Positions 53,489 through 62,262 of a stretch of DNA of 64,000 bases are shown here, piece by piece; the first letter of the stretch is position 1, and each line of letters starts with the position of its first letter. The notes below the pieces were generated by a model, which was given only the letters and a program-made list of their open reading frames with translations, was not told the origin of the DNA and searched no databases. Source of the stretch: JADLBR01 sp020847615 (GTDB taxonomy: Bacteria; Verrucomicrobiota; Verrucomicrobiia; JADLBR01); NCBI GenBank assembly GCA_026646655.1, contig JAPKHT010000013.1:9636-73635 (forward strand). Reading direction: 5' to 3'. The position numbers were made by a program, and so were the translations under genes.

Positions 53489-54505
53489 CTATTTGGAATT
53501 CGGGTCCGTGGCGCCGTTGGTCTTGGATTCGGCGATGGCCTTTTCGATGGCCGGGCGGAGTCTGGCCTGGAGGGCGGCGGCCATTTCGCTTTTGTCGTCG
53601 ATGGCAACGACCTCGTCGAGGGCTTTGAGGGCGGACGCGTGGTTCTCTGCCTGGCCGTATATCTTGACTTTGAGGAGCATGACCTGCTGGCGTATGGGCG
53701 CCTCGGCATCCTTGTTCTCGCGCTGCCACGCGTCGATCTCTTTGATTGCGGCGTCGGTCTGATTCTCGTCGAGCATGGGGTTGATCTTCTCCATGAGGGG
53801 GCCGGTGAGCCTGTCGAACTTATCTTGCAGGGCCATCATGGATTCGCGGGTCTTCTGCGCCTCGCGCGCGTCGCCGAGCTGTCGCGAGAGGCCCAGGGAA
53901 TCCTCCTTGTCGAGGGCGGCGATAGTGTCCAACTCGGCGCCGTAGAAGGCGACCTGGAGGGCGGGATCGATGGGGGCCAATCCCTCGGCCAGGAGCCTGG
54001 CCTTTTCCAATCCCGCGGCGGACCGCGCCTTGGCGAAAGCGGCGTCCCTGGTGTCGCGGGCCATTCGGAGTTCAGCCAGGTGGGTCAGGTACGCCTCGGC
54101 GCCGCCCTCCTGATAGCCGGTTTGGGCGTAGGGGCGGCCGCTGGCATCGGCGAGGATGATCGTGGGGTAGCCCTCGACATTGAATTGTTTCGAGAGTTTT
54201 TCGTTTTGCGAGCGGGTGTCTGGCGAGATCTTGGACTCGTCCTGCGGGAAATCGAGTTCGACGAGGAGGAAGTCCTTGGGTGCTGCGTCCTTGAACGCCT
54301 GCTGGGAGAAGACCTCTTTCTCAAGGCGGATGCACCACCCGCACCAGTCCGAGCCCGTAAAATCCAAGAGGAGGTCTTTCTTCTCCTTGGTCGCCGTCGC
54401 CTTGGCGGCCTCGAAATCGTGGGTCCAGCCTTCGCCTCCGGCGTTCAGGGAGAGGGCGAGACCGAGGAGGGCCCCGCATGTGAGGAGGGGAAGAGGGATT
54501 CTCAT
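53489..54505 (-). CDS. Exported thioredoxin-fold protein
   Basis: 338 residues, start at 54505 (MRIPLPLLTCGALLGLALSL), a signal peptide. The thioredoxin-like domain (about 20-150) has the redox motif in FTGSDWCGWCIRLEKEVF and the cis-Pro region VEGYPTIILADASGRP. The remaining ~190 residues are helical, charged and coiled-coil/TPR-like, without a known catalytic motif. Such proteins are frequent in PVC bacteria and probably reduce or isomerise disulfides outside the cytoplasm; a link to maturation of the Cys-rich CxxCH proteins next door is possible but not shown. Confidence 0.82.
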   Translation of the reverse strand: MRIPLPLLTCGALLGLALSLNAGGEGWTHDFEAAKATATKEKKDLLLDFTGSDWCGWCIRLEKEVFSQQAFKDAAPKDFLLVELDFPQDESKISPDTRSQNEKLSKQFNVEGYPTIILADASGRPYAQTGYQEGGAEAYLTHLAELRMARDTRDAAFAKARSAAGLEKARLLAEGLAPIDPALQVAFYGAELDTIAALDKEDSLGLSRQLGDAREAQKTRESMMALQDKFDRLTGPLMEKINPMLDENQTDAAIKEIDAWQRENKDAEAPIRQQVMLLKVKIYGQAENHASALKALDEVVAIDDKSEMAAALQARLRPAIEKAIAESKTNGATDPNSK

Positions 54506-54576
54506 ATGAGCGCTAACCATCGGCCAGTTTCTCACGCCCGCAAGGGCAAACTGGAGTTTGTGGTGTTTTGGGGCTA

Positions 54577-55041
54577 ATGGTTCACATCGTGGCGCGTTTT
54601 AGGGTGAACAGTCCGGCGGTGATCCACCAGACCTTCGAATCGGAGGCGGTCATCGTGAATCTGGAGACGGGGGACTACTTCAGTCTTCGGGGTTCGGGGG
54701 CCGAGGTGTGGGAGGCGATCGTGCGCGGCGTGCCGGAGGAGGAGATCGTTGCGGGGCTTGCGGGCGAAGGGGGGGCGGGGGATGGCCGGGGCGGCGTGGG
54801 CGACGATGTGCATGGCCTATTCGTCGAACTGCTCCGCGAAGCCCTGATCGTACCGGTGGAGGCAGGGGCCATCGCAGCCGGCGCCGGGGTTCGTCAGATC
54901 GCGCGTCGGCGGCCATACGAGCGGCCCATCTTGGAGAAATTCACGGACATGAGGGAGCTTCTGCTTCTGGATCCGATCCACGAATTGGACGAGATGGGAT
55001 GGCCGAGGCCTGCGGGGGAGGAGATGGCGGGCGAACGATGA
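54577..55041 (+). CDS. PqqD-like peptide-binding protein with YxxPxL-type C-terminal tail
   Basis: 154 residues. The first ~95 match the PqqD fold (RiPP recognition element): VIHQTFESEAVIVNLETGDY, FSLRGSGAEVWEAIV, then a wHTH-like end. A disordered Gly-rich insert at about 62-76 is unusual. The C-terminus (114-143) reads YERPILEKFTDMRELLLLDP, then IHELDEMGWP. The Y114-x-x-P117-x-L119 pattern is the one that lasso-peptide leaders present to their PqqD-like partner. This protein therefore looks like a recognition domain fused to its own leader-like peptide. PqqD relatives of this kind occur with HprK-related kinases ('HPr-rel-A'). The stop overlaps the kinase start (ATGA). Confidence 0.8.
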   Translation: MVHIVARFRVNSPAVIHQTFESEAVIVNLETGDYFSLRGSGAEVWEAIVRGVPEEEIVAGLAGEGGAGDGRGGVGDDVHGLFVELLREALIVPVEAGAIAAGAGVRQIARRRPYERPILEKFTDMRELLLLDPIHELDEMGWPRPAGEEMAGER

Positions 55042-56114
55042 GAGAGCGCGAGGGTGGTGTCGGGTGTCATCGGGCGAGCGGCGCCGAGGCGTTCTTTGAA
55101 TTGGCGTGGGAGGGTGGGTGCCGGGCGCTGGCGGCGCTCGGGGTCATGCCGGGGCGGTTGTACGACATCGGGGGATTCCGGGTTCGGATGAGGGCGGGTG
55201 GACCGATGGTGGGGCACTTGCTGGGTGCGTTTGGGCACCTGGAGATTTCGCCGGCGGAATCCAGGGATCTGGATATCCTCGCGTGGGACAGTGTTTCCAG
55301 CGGTGTGCCGATGCCCTCGCCGCCTTGGGGAAGGGACGATTATGGGCAGCGAGGAGAGATTCGCGGCTTCAACGACGCCCGGTTCATGGCCGCGTTTGAC
55401 CAGGTCGGCGGGGCGCTGAACCTTCTGGACCGGGCGTCGGGGCGAGCGATTTTTTGGACGAGGGATGGGGCGCGTCTGCCGGAGCACGAGCGGGGGGCGC
55501 CATTCCGGGCGATTCTGAATGGCTGGCTGGGTGGGCGCGGTTGCGCGTTGGCTCACGGCGCCGCGGTGGGGGCAGGCGGGGGAGCGGTGCTGTTGGCGGG
55601 CATGGGCGGATCCGGGAAGTCGACCACGGCGCTCATCTGTGTCGGGGGGGGGATGTCATTTCTCGGGGACGACTACTGTCTTTTGCGGGCGGACCCTTCC
55701 CCGGAGGTATCCAGTGTGTACGGGACGGCAAAGGTTGCGCCGGCGGATCTGGCGCGCATGCCGGGCCTTGCGGGGCGGGCGGCGGTCGACCCCCGGGTGC
55801 CGGGCAAGGCGCTGATCTTCTTGGCGGATGCGCTGCCGGGGTGTTTCGCGAGGAGGCTGCCCCTCAGGGCGGTGCTTCTGCCTGTGGTCGCGGGGGGGAG
55901 GGAGACTTCGCTGCGCGCCGCGGATGCCGCCGAGGCCCTTCGCGCCTTGGCGCCCAGTTCCATATTTCAGGTTTCGGGATCAGGGGGCGGAACATTCGAC
56001 CTCTTGGCGGGGCTCGTGCGGGCGCTGCCATGTTATCATCTGGCCCTTGGAACGGATTTCTCTCGAATCGGCGAAGTGGTGCGCGGCGTTCTATCGGGGG
56101 TGTCCGGGCGATGA
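55038..56114 (+). CDS. HprK-related kinase
   Basis: 358 residues resembling the ATP-binding half of HPr kinase/phosphorylase. The P-loop is LAGMGGSGKST (about 187-196), preceded by CALAHGAAV and followed by MSFLGDDYCLL, the expected second carboxylate site. The N-terminal ~160 residues do not match the HprK regulatory domain. The family includes lasso-cluster kinases that phosphorylate precursor peptides, and 'HprK-related kinase A' proteins encoded next to PqqD-like partners. Here the likely target is the YxxPxL tail of the adjacent protein or a sugar/polymer intermediate; both are inference. It is coupled to both neighbours by ATGA overlaps. Confidence 0.82.
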   Translation: MREREGGVGCHRASGAEAFFELAWEGGCRALAALGVMPGRLYDIGGFRVRMRAGGPMVGHLLGAFGHLEISPAESRDLDILAWDSVSSGVPMPSPPWGRDDYGQRGEIRGFNDARFMAAFDQVGGALNLLDRASGRAIFWTRDGARLPEHERGAPFRAILNGWLGGRGCALAHGAAVGAGGGAVLLAGMGGSGKSTTALICVGGGMSFLGDDYCLLRADPSPEVSSVYGTAKVAPADLARMPGLAGRAAVDPRVPGKALIFLADALPGCFARRLPLRAVLLPVVAGGRETSLRAADAAEALRALAPSSIFQVSGSGGGTFDLLAGLVRALPCYHLALGTDFSRIGEVVRGVLSGVSGR

Positions 56115-56857
56115 TCGCGGCCGATGAGAGGATCAGCGTCGTGATACCCGTCTTCAATGGCGAGCGGTTCTTGGCCGAGGCGGTCGCCAGCATCGTGACC
56201 CATCGCATCGCCCCGACGCAGATCGTGATCGTGGACGACGGATCGACCGACGGGACTCCCGAGATCGTGGCCGGGTTGGGCGGGACCATCACCAGTGTCC
56301 GGCAGACGAATCGCGGTCCGGCAGCCGCCCGCAACCGGGGCATCGAGTTGGCGGATAGTGACCTAGTCGCGTTCCTGGATGCCGATGACCTTTGGGGGGC
56401 GGGCCATCCCACCGCGGCGCTGGGACGCCTTCGTGAGGCCGGCGATCTGGACATGGTCATCGGCAGGACCCAGTGCCTGCGATACGAAGGCGACGTGGGC
56501 GGGCGCGCCTGTTTTCGGCCATGGCGGGAACCTTTCCATTCGGTGAATGTCGGGAGCTGGCTGTGCCGGAGGGATCTTTTCGGACGGGTGGGATTGTTCG
56601 ATGAGACGCTCACGTATGGTGAGGATCTGGACTGGTTTCTCCGCGCCCGGGAGGCGGGGGCGCGGATCGGTCGGATCGACGGCGTGTGCCTGCTGTACCG
56701 ATTGCGGCCCGGGGGGATGGTGGCGCGTCGCGGTGCCGGGCGGGGCGGCCTGCTTGACGCCCTGCGCCGGTCGATCAGCCGGCGCCGGGTGAGCCGGGGC
56801 ATGGCCGGCGAAGGGGCGGCCCCGCCGCGGGCGCTGCCTTCGGGGGCGGGGGAATGA
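56111..56857 (+). CDS. GT2-family glycosyltransferase 1
   Basis: 248 residues of the GT-A fold: RISVVIPVFNGERFLAEAV, IVIVDDGSTDGTPEIV, RGPAAARNRGIELADSDLVA and the metal-binding FLDADD. The catalytic ED motif is in TYGEDLDWFLRAREAG. The C-terminal ~40 residues are Arg/Gly-rich without a membrane helix, so it is probably cytosolic and acts on a lipid-linked or carrier-bound acceptor. The overlap is ATGA with both the kinase and the next glycosyltransferase. Donor and acceptor are not known. Confidence 0.9.
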   Translation: MIAADERISVVIPVFNGERFLAEAVASIVTHRIAPTQIVIVDDGSTDGTPEIVAGLGGTITSVRQTNRGPAAARNRGIELADSDLVAFLDADDLWGAGHPTAALGRLREAGDLDMVIGRTQCLRYEGDVGGRACFRPWREPFHSVNVGSWLCRRDLFGRVGLFDETLTYGEDLDWFLRAREAGARIGRIDGVCLLYRLRPGGMVARRGAGRGGLLDALRRSISRRRVSRGMAGEGAAPPRALPSGAGE

Positions 56858-57546
56858 GCGCGCCTCGCGTGAGCGTCGTCTTGGCGGTCCGCGATGGGGA
56901 GCGTTTCCTCCGCGAGGCGATCGATGGGGTGCTGGCGCAAGATGTTGGGTGTCCGGAGCTCATCGTGGTCGATGATGGTTCCACCGACGGGACCCGGCGG
57001 TTGGCCGAGGGTCGGCGGGGAGTGATCTACGTTCGCCGGCGGCACGCGGGCATCGCGGCGGCGCGCAATCATGGTGTTGGGCTGGCCGCGGGAGATCTGA
57101 TCGCGTTCATGTCGCACGACGATCTGTGGGAAGCGCGCAAGCTGCGCCTTCAGATCGAGCGCCTGGACGGGGATCCCGGGCTGGACCTGGTGGTGACCCG
57201 GATGCGGTACTTCCTGGAGCCGGGCTGCGCGGTTCCGCCCGGCTTCCGGCGCGAGTGGTTCGAGCGGGAGCAGGAGGGATGGGTCCCCGAGACCATGCTG
57301 GTGCGGCGGACGGCGTTCGCGCGGGTGGGGCATTTTGATCCGGCCTACGTCGTGGGCGAGGACACAGATTGGTTTGCCCGCGCGCGGGACGCCGGTTTGC
57401 GGTCGGCGTGCTTGCCCGAAGTGCTGGTGCTCAAACGGGTGCATGATCGCAACGCGTCGGCCGGGGCCGGGCCGAAATCCGATCTTCTTCTCCGGGCGCT
57501 CAAGGCCTCGCTGGATCGGAAGCGGAACGTGGGCCAGGGGGGTTGA
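56854..57546 (+). CDS. GT2-family glycosyltransferase 2
   Basis: 230 residues, paralogue of its neighbours: VSVVLAVRDGERFLREAIDG, IVVDDGSTDGTRRLAEG, HAGIAAARNHGVGLAAGDLI. The metal-binding DxD is altered to FMSHDD, while the acidic ED motif VVGEDTDWFARARDAG is kept. It ends with LLLRALKASLDRKR, a C-terminal motif shared with the third transferase (LAALKASLDRRR). It is coupled to the first transferase by ATGA. Function beyond sugar transfer cannot be told. Confidence 0.9.
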   Translation: MSAPRVSVVLAVRDGERFLREAIDGVLAQDVGCPELIVVDDGSTDGTRRLAEGRRGVIYVRRRHAGIAAARNHGVGLAAGDLIAFMSHDDLWEARKLRLQIERLDGDPGLDLVVTRMRYFLEPGCAVPPGFRREWFEREQEGWVPETMLVRRTAFARVGHFDPAYVVGEDTDWFARARDAGLRSACLPEVLVLKRVHDRNASAGAGPKSDLLLRALKASLDRKRNVGQGG

Positions 57547-57552
57547 GCCCTT

Positions 57553-58218
57553 ATGACCGTGGCGCCCCTGGTGAGTGCGATCATCCCGGTTTACAACGGA
57601 GAACGGTACTTGGCCGAGGCGGTCGAGAGTGTCCGGACGCAGGGGCACGTGCCGCTGGAGATCCTGGTGGTGGATGACGCGTCCACGGATGGAACCGGGT
57701 CGCTGGCGCGGGGATGGCCGGACGTGCGATACGTCGCCCGGACGGTTCGCCGGGGGGCCGGTGCCGCGCGAAATCTCGGGGTATCGCTGTCATCCGGCGG
57801 GCTCTTGGCATTTCTCGATGCGGACGACGCGTGGGTTCGCGGCAAACTGTCGCGGCAGGTGGAGGCGCTCGCGGGCGAGCCGGCATTGGAGGCGGTGTTT
57901 GGTCACGTGGTGCCCTTCTGGGAGGGGGGCGAGGGTGCCGCCATGCCTGGGCCCGTGCCCGGCACGATGCTGATCCGTCGCGAGGCTTTCGTGCGAGTGG
58001 GTGGGTTCGACGAGAGCCCCGGGGCGAAAGAGACCGTCGATTGGTACCTGCGCGCCGTGGAGGCCGGACTCCGCATGCGGATGCTGTCGGACGTTGTCTA
58101 CCGGCGCCGGATCCATGGCGAGAACCGCGGGGTGAGGGAGCGCGAAATGGGCGGTTACCTGGCGGCGCTGAAGGCCTCGCTGGACAGGAGGCGGGGCGGG
58201 GGAGGCGCGGGGACATGA
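57553..58218 (+). CDS. GT2-family glycosyltransferase 3
   Basis: 221 residues: VSAIIPVYNGERYLAEAVES, LVVDDASTDGTGSLAR, RRGAGAARNLGVSLSSGGLL, FLDADDAWVRGKL. The usual ED acid pair is replaced by KETVDWYLRAVEAGLR, a change at the catalytic-base motif. It is 6 bp after the second transferase and overlaps the nucleotidyltransferase (ATGA). The three tandem paralogues likely arose by duplication and may act in sequence on one glycan, or one may have a changed role. Confidence 0.9.
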   Translation: MTVAPLVSAIIPVYNGERYLAEAVESVRTQGHVPLEILVVDDASTDGTGSLARGWPDVRYVARTVRRGAGAARNLGVSLSSGGLLAFLDADDAWVRGKLSRQVEALAGEPALEAVFGHVVPFWEGGEGAAMPGPVPGTMLIRREAFVRVGGFDESPGAKETVDWYLRAVEAGLRMRMLSDVVYRRRIHGENRGVREREMGGYLAALKASLDRRRGGGGAGT

Positions 58219-59519
58219 ACCTGACGGATAGCGAGGGCGAGATTCTTTTGGAGACCGCGCGGCAGGAGATGGCTGCGGCGGCCGTCCAGCGCGTGCGTGC
58301 GCTGCTGGAGTCGGGTGTTCGGTGGGAATTATTGGGAGCGGCCGCGTGGCGACATGGCGTGGCATCGCTTCTGTATCGCCATCTGGCGAAGGAAGAGTTG
58401 CGGGGCCTCGTCCCGCAGCCGATGCTCCACAATCTCCGGCAGTGCTACGTCCGCGCCGCCTTTCGGAACAGATTTCACATCGACCAGCTCGCGATGGCGC
58501 TGGATGCCCTGGCCGCCGGCGGGGTGGATGCCATCGTGATGAAAGGCGCTCATCTGGCCCCTCTCCTCTATGGGGATCCCGCGCTCCGGCCATTCGCCGA
58601 CATCGACCTGCTGGTTCGTGCCGGCGACGTGGCGCGCGCGCTGGGGCTGTTGGGCAAGGCCGGCTACGATCTATCGCCGGGGTTGCTGTCGGCGGGCCTC
58701 AATCGCCGGTATCATGTCAATCTGCCCCTGATCAAGCGCGGCGATCGGCCCGTCCACGTGGAGTTGCACTGGAGCCTTACGGACCGGTTCAGCAACCACG
58801 CCGCGGACCACGACGCGATCTGGGGCCGATCGGCCGAGGCAGAGATCGGCGGCGCGCGGGCCCGCGTGCTGTCCGCGGAGGATCTCCTGATCTATCTCGC
58901 GCTGCATCTGGACAAGCATGGCTATTTGAACCGGGGTATTTTGGGTTCTGGGCGCGAGCGGGGGGCTGCGCTGGATGAGATGAGCGCGAATCGCCTGATC
59001 TGGTTCACGGATCTTCACGAGTTGTGCGAGCGGCATGGGCGGAGCATGGACTGGGGGGCGGTGGTGGGGCGGAGCCGGGCGTGGGGGATGGGCGTTCCCG
59101 TCGGCACGAGCCTGGCGTTGCTCATGGCGCTTCTTGGGAGTCGGGTGGATCGTGCGACACTGGGTGCGCTCGTTCCATCGGAGGCCGCGTGGTTTCGGCG
59201 GTGGCTGGCGCTGAGCCTGTCCGGTGGCGGGGGCGATGGGCGCGCGCGGGGTCGCGTGCGCGATTTCATGCGCCGGATGATGCTGCCGACGAGGAAGGAC
59301 TTTGAGCTGCGGCTGGTGCGGTTGCTGGATCTTGGCGAGTTTCTTTTTCCTGGGCCAGGCGCGCGGCCCGCGGGCGCGGATTGGGGGGCCGGGAGGGCGC
59401 TGGCGCACGCGATCCGAGGCGCCGCCATGTGCGGGGGACTCATCGCGGGCGCGTTCGGTTGCCACGCGAAGGCGCGCATTCGGCAGATCCTATGCCTTGG
59501 GGGACGCGATGGGGGTTAG
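58215..59519 (+). CDS. Nucleotidyltransferase family protein (PF14907-type)
   Basis: 434 residues. The nucleotidyltransferase core is seen as IVMKGAHLAPLLYGDPALRP followed by FADIDLLVRAGD, with the metal-binding DxD of the DNA polymerase beta-like fold, then HVELHWSL and SAEDLLIYLALHLDKH. The family is uncharacterised but recurs with PqqD-like proteins, HprK-like kinases and lasso-peptide clusters, where it may nucleotidylate or otherwise tailor a peptide or sugar. The C-terminal ~150 residues are helical and basic. It overlaps the preceding transferase (ATGA) and the following membrane protein by 11 nt. Confidence 0.85.
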   Translation: MNLTDSEGEILLETARQEMAAAAVQRVRALLESGVRWELLGAAAWRHGVASLLYRHLAKEELRGLVPQPMLHNLRQCYVRAAFRNRFHIDQLAMALDALAAGGVDAIVMKGAHLAPLLYGDPALRPFADIDLLVRAGDVARALGLLGKAGYDLSPGLLSAGLNRRYHVNLPLIKRGDRPVHVELHWSLTDRFSNHAADHDAIWGRSAEAEIGGARARVLSAEDLLIYLALHLDKHGYLNRGILGSGRERGAALDEMSANRLIWFTDLHELCERHGRSMDWGAVVGRSRAWGMGVPVGTSLALLMALLGSRVDRATLGALVPSEAAWFRRWLALSLSGGGGDGRARGRVRDFMRRMMLPTRKDFELRLVRLLDLGEFLFPGPGARPAGADWGAGRALAHAIRGAAMCGGLIAGAFGCHAKARIRQILCLGGRDGG

Positions 59520-61407
59520 CGCCAGGGTGAGGGCTGCGGGCGTGAGGGCGCGCGGGCGATGGGCCGCGTGGTGGGCCTTGCTGATCGCGGGCATCGGCGC
59601 GGCGGTGTACCTCAACAGCCTGGGTGGCGCTTTCGTTTCAGACGATCACTTCCTGGTCTTGGGGCACCCGCACACGCGCGACGCGGCCTTGATGCCCGAC
59701 ATATTCGCGTCGGGGCACTACGCTGGGCAGGGTGGCTACCGACCGCTGGTCACGCTGTCGTTCGCCCTGAATCACCTCGTGGGCGGCGTTGATCCGAGGG
59801 GCTATCACCTCGTGAACGTCGTGCTGCACGCGCTGAATTCGGCGCTCGTGGCCCTGCTGGTGTTGCGGCTGTTTGATTCACTCGCGGTTGCCGGGATCGC
59901 CGGCCTGCTATTCGCGGTGCATCCGGTGCACGCCGAGGCCGTGGCGTGGATCAGCGGTCGCGCCGAGCTGATGGCCGCGGCGATGTTCCTGGCGTCCTGG
60001 TTGCTGTACCTGCGGGCGACGGCCGGCGGGCGCGTCGTGGGATGGAGTTTTGCCGCGGCGCTGGCCGCGTTCTTTTTGGGGATGCTGTGCAAGGAGCACG
60101 TCCTCGTGTTGCCCGGTGCGCTGGCGCTGACGGAGTTGCTGCGGGCGCGGGCGCGCGGGGGCGACGGGCCAGGGCGGGGGAGGCGGCTGGCGTGGGCGGT
60201 CCTGTGGCGCTGCGTCGCTTTTGCGTCGGTGGTGGCGGGCTATTTCCTGTTTCGGGGTGCGCTCTACGAGCGGCCCTTCATGCGGATGCCTTCGCAGATC
60301 GGATATTATGACAACCCGCTGGTCATGGTCGAGCCGATGGCGCGCGCCTGCACGGCGGTGCGCATCCTGGCGGACTACGTGCGGCTGCTGGCCTGGCCGC
60401 GGGCGCTATCGGCCGACTATTCGTTCGATCAGGTCCCGATCGCGAGCGGGCCGTGCGACGCGGGCGTCATGGTCGCTGCGGCGACGCTCGTGGGACTGGC
60501 GGGGTGGGGCGCGATCTCGTTCCTTGGCCGGGGGAGGATCTGGTTCGGGATAGCGCTTTTCTTCTTGTGCATCGTGCCGACCTCAAACCTGCTGTTCCTG
60601 ATCGGGGTGATTCAGGCGGAGCGGTTGCTGTATCTCCCGTCGGTGGGATTTTGCATCGCGGCGGGAATCCTATGCGCCGGTTGGTGGGATCGGGTGGGTC
60701 GGTGGCCGATGGCGCGGGCGGCCCTCGCGTCGCTCGCGGGGCTGGCGATGGCGGGATTGCTCACCCGGACGCTGGCGAGGAACGCGGACTGGAGGGACGA
60801 GGCGACGCTGTGCGTGGCGACGGCCGCCGGCGCGCCGCGCAGCGTGAAGGCCCAGATCAACCTGGGGCAGCATTGGCTCAAGGCGGGGCGAGTCGATTCC
60901 GCGATCGAAGCATTTCGGCGGGCGCTGGCGATCGATCCCGGCTCCGCCGATGCGACGCTGAACCTTGGCGCGGCGCTCGTCGGCAAGGGCGAGATGATCG
61001 AGGCGATCACCCTGTATCGGCAGGGTGTCCGCGCGCACCCGGACTGTGCGGCGATGCACCTGAACCTCGGCGCGCTGGAGGCGGGGCTGGGGGACGGGTC
61101 GGGTGCGGAGGCCTCGTTTCGCCGGGCCGTGGCGCTCGCGCCCGATAACGCCGTTGCCCGGTTTAATCTCGGGCTCGCGCTCTCGCGGAGGGGTGCGCTT
61201 GAGGAGGCGCTTGCGGAGTACCGGGCGTCGGTGGGAGCGGATCCGGGATATCCTGAGGCATGGAACGGGATGGGGGCCGTGCTGATAAAGATGGGGCGAT
61301 TGGCAGAGGCCCGGGAGGCCATCGGGCGGGCCCTGTCCCTGCGGCCCGACTATCCGGAGGCGTCGCACAACATGCGGTTGATCCCCGGGGCAAAAGACGG
61401 CGGTTGA
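59509..61407 (+). CDS. Polytopic membrane protein with C-terminal TPR repeats (TMTC/mannosyltransferase-like)
   Basis: 632 residues, start at 59509 (MGVSARVRAAGVRARGRW). The first ~430 residues hold about ten transmembrane helices, with the GT-C-like luminal loop FVSDDHFLVLGHPHTRDAAL and FAVHPVHAEAVAWISGRAEL. The P-V-H-x-E-A-V-x-W-x-x-G-R-x-(E/D) pattern is typical of TMTC-type O-mannosyltransferase relatives. About five TPRs fill the C-terminus (WLKAGRVDSAIEAFRRALAI, LSRRGALEEALAEYRASVGA). It would transfer a sugar from a polyprenyl-phosphate donor to a protein or glycan on the far side of the membrane. It is the last gene of the coupled cassette. Confidence 0.85.
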   Translation: MGVSARVRAAGVRARGRWAAWWALLIAGIGAAVYLNSLGGAFVSDDHFLVLGHPHTRDAALMPDIFASGHYAGQGGYRPLVTLSFALNHLVGGVDPRGYHLVNVVLHALNSALVALLVLRLFDSLAVAGIAGLLFAVHPVHAEAVAWISGRAELMAAAMFLASWLLYLRATAGGRVVGWSFAAALAAFFLGMLCKEHVLVLPGALALTELLRARARGGDGPGRGRRLAWAVLWRCVAFASVVAGYFLFRGALYERPFMRMPSQIGYYDNPLVMVEPMARACTAVRILADYVRLLAWPRALSADYSFDQVPIASGPCDAGVMVAAATLVGLAGWGAISFLGRGRIWFGIALFFLCIVPTSNLLFLIGVIQAERLLYLPSVGFCIAAGILCAGWWDRVGRWPMARAALASLAGLAMAGLLTRTLARNADWRDEATLCVATAAGAPRSVKAQINLGQHWLKAGRVDSAIEAFRRALAIDPGSADATLNLGAALVGKGEMIEAITLYRQGVRAHPDCAAMHLNLGALEAGLGDGSGAEASFRRAVALAPDNAVARFNLGLALSRRGALEEALAEYRASVGADPGYPEAWNGMGAVLIKMGRLAEAREAIGRALSLRPDYPEASHNMRLIPGAKDGG

Positions 61408-61453
61408 CAAACCCGGTGTGGCCGCGGAACTTATGGATTCAGGAGAAGGTCTT

Positions 61454-62161
61454 ATGCGTTCTGGAACGATGTTTTGGGCGGGCTCGATTTTTCTGCTGCA
61501 GGGGATCTCGCATCTGGCGATGGCATCAACGCCGATCACGAACGGCGGTTTCGAGACCGGGGCGCTCGCCCCGTGGAGGTCCACCGGCGTGGTGAGCGTG
61601 GCGACCGGGTCGGTGTCGAACATTGCGCCGGCCGAGGGCAGTTTTCAGGCCGTGATCTCGGGGTTTCCCGGGACGGTCAGTCAGGCGGCCCTGGAGACGT
61701 TTCTGGGCCTGGCTCCCGGAGCGTTAAACAGCATCAATACGATCGGTGGCCCGGCGGATGGTTCGGCGATGGCCCAGACGATCGACTTGCAGGCGGGCGA
61801 CTGGGTCGAGTTCTCCTGGGCGTTTGCACCCAACGGGCAAGCGTCCGGATCCGAGAACTTGGACTCGCTCTTTTACACGCTGCACCTGGTCTCGGCGACG
61901 CCGAGTTCTGTCGTCGTGTTGACGAACAATGCGGCGAGCGGAAGCGCGATCGGCTATCAGGTGCACAACACGGGTCCCGTGGCGCAATCGGGCCAGTACG
62001 TCTTGGGGTTCGGGGTTTTCAATAACGCGAGTTTTGGTTCAAATATCGATCCCATTGCGCTGATCGACGCGGTGATACCGGAACCCTCGGCGGTTTGCGC
62101 TGTCGCGCTGGGGGCTGCGGTGCTGCTGGTGTGCGGGGTGCGGCGCCGGGGCGGTCCCTGA
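61454..62161 (+). CDS. PEP-CTERM sorting-domain protein
   Basis: 235 residues with an N-terminal signal sequence and a C-terminal sorting tail: IPEPSAV (208-214), a hydrophobic helix CAVALGAAVLLVCGV, then RRRGG. The body starts ITNGGFETGALAPWRSTGVV, the opening of a common family of beta-sandwich PEP-CTERM proteins. The tail is the substrate for an exosortase/archaeosortase, none of which is in the window. AGGAG at 61441-61445, 8 nt before the ATG at 61454, supports this start over the in-frame ATG near 61418. Such proteins are thought to be surface or extracellular matrix components made with exopolysaccharide, which suits the adjacent glycosyltransferase cassette. Confidence 0.9.
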   Translation: MRSGTMFWAGSIFLLQGISHLAMASTPITNGGFETGALAPWRSTGVVSVATGSVSNIAPAEGSFQAVISGFPGTVSQAALETFLGLAPGALNSINTIGGPADGSAMAQTIDLQAGDWVEFSWAFAPNGQASGSENLDSLFYTLHLVSATPSSVVVLTNNAASGSAIGYQVHNTGPVAQSGQYVLGFGVFNNASFGSNIDPIALIDAVIPEPSAVCAVALGAAVLLVCGVRRRGGP

Positions 62162-62262
62162 TCGCGGGCGAGCGCGCCGGTGGTCCGTGAGATGTCGCGG
62201 GCGGTGCGCGGGCCGCTGAGTTGGCGCTTCCTCCAAGGCGCGTTGAGGGCTACAAGGCCGGG

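Noticed and set aside
54577..59519. Lasso-peptide biosynthetic cluster
   Set aside because: PqqD-like, kinase and nucleotidyltransferase parts are shared with lasso clusters, but no asparagine-synthetase-like cyclase, B2-type protease or separate precursor gene is present.
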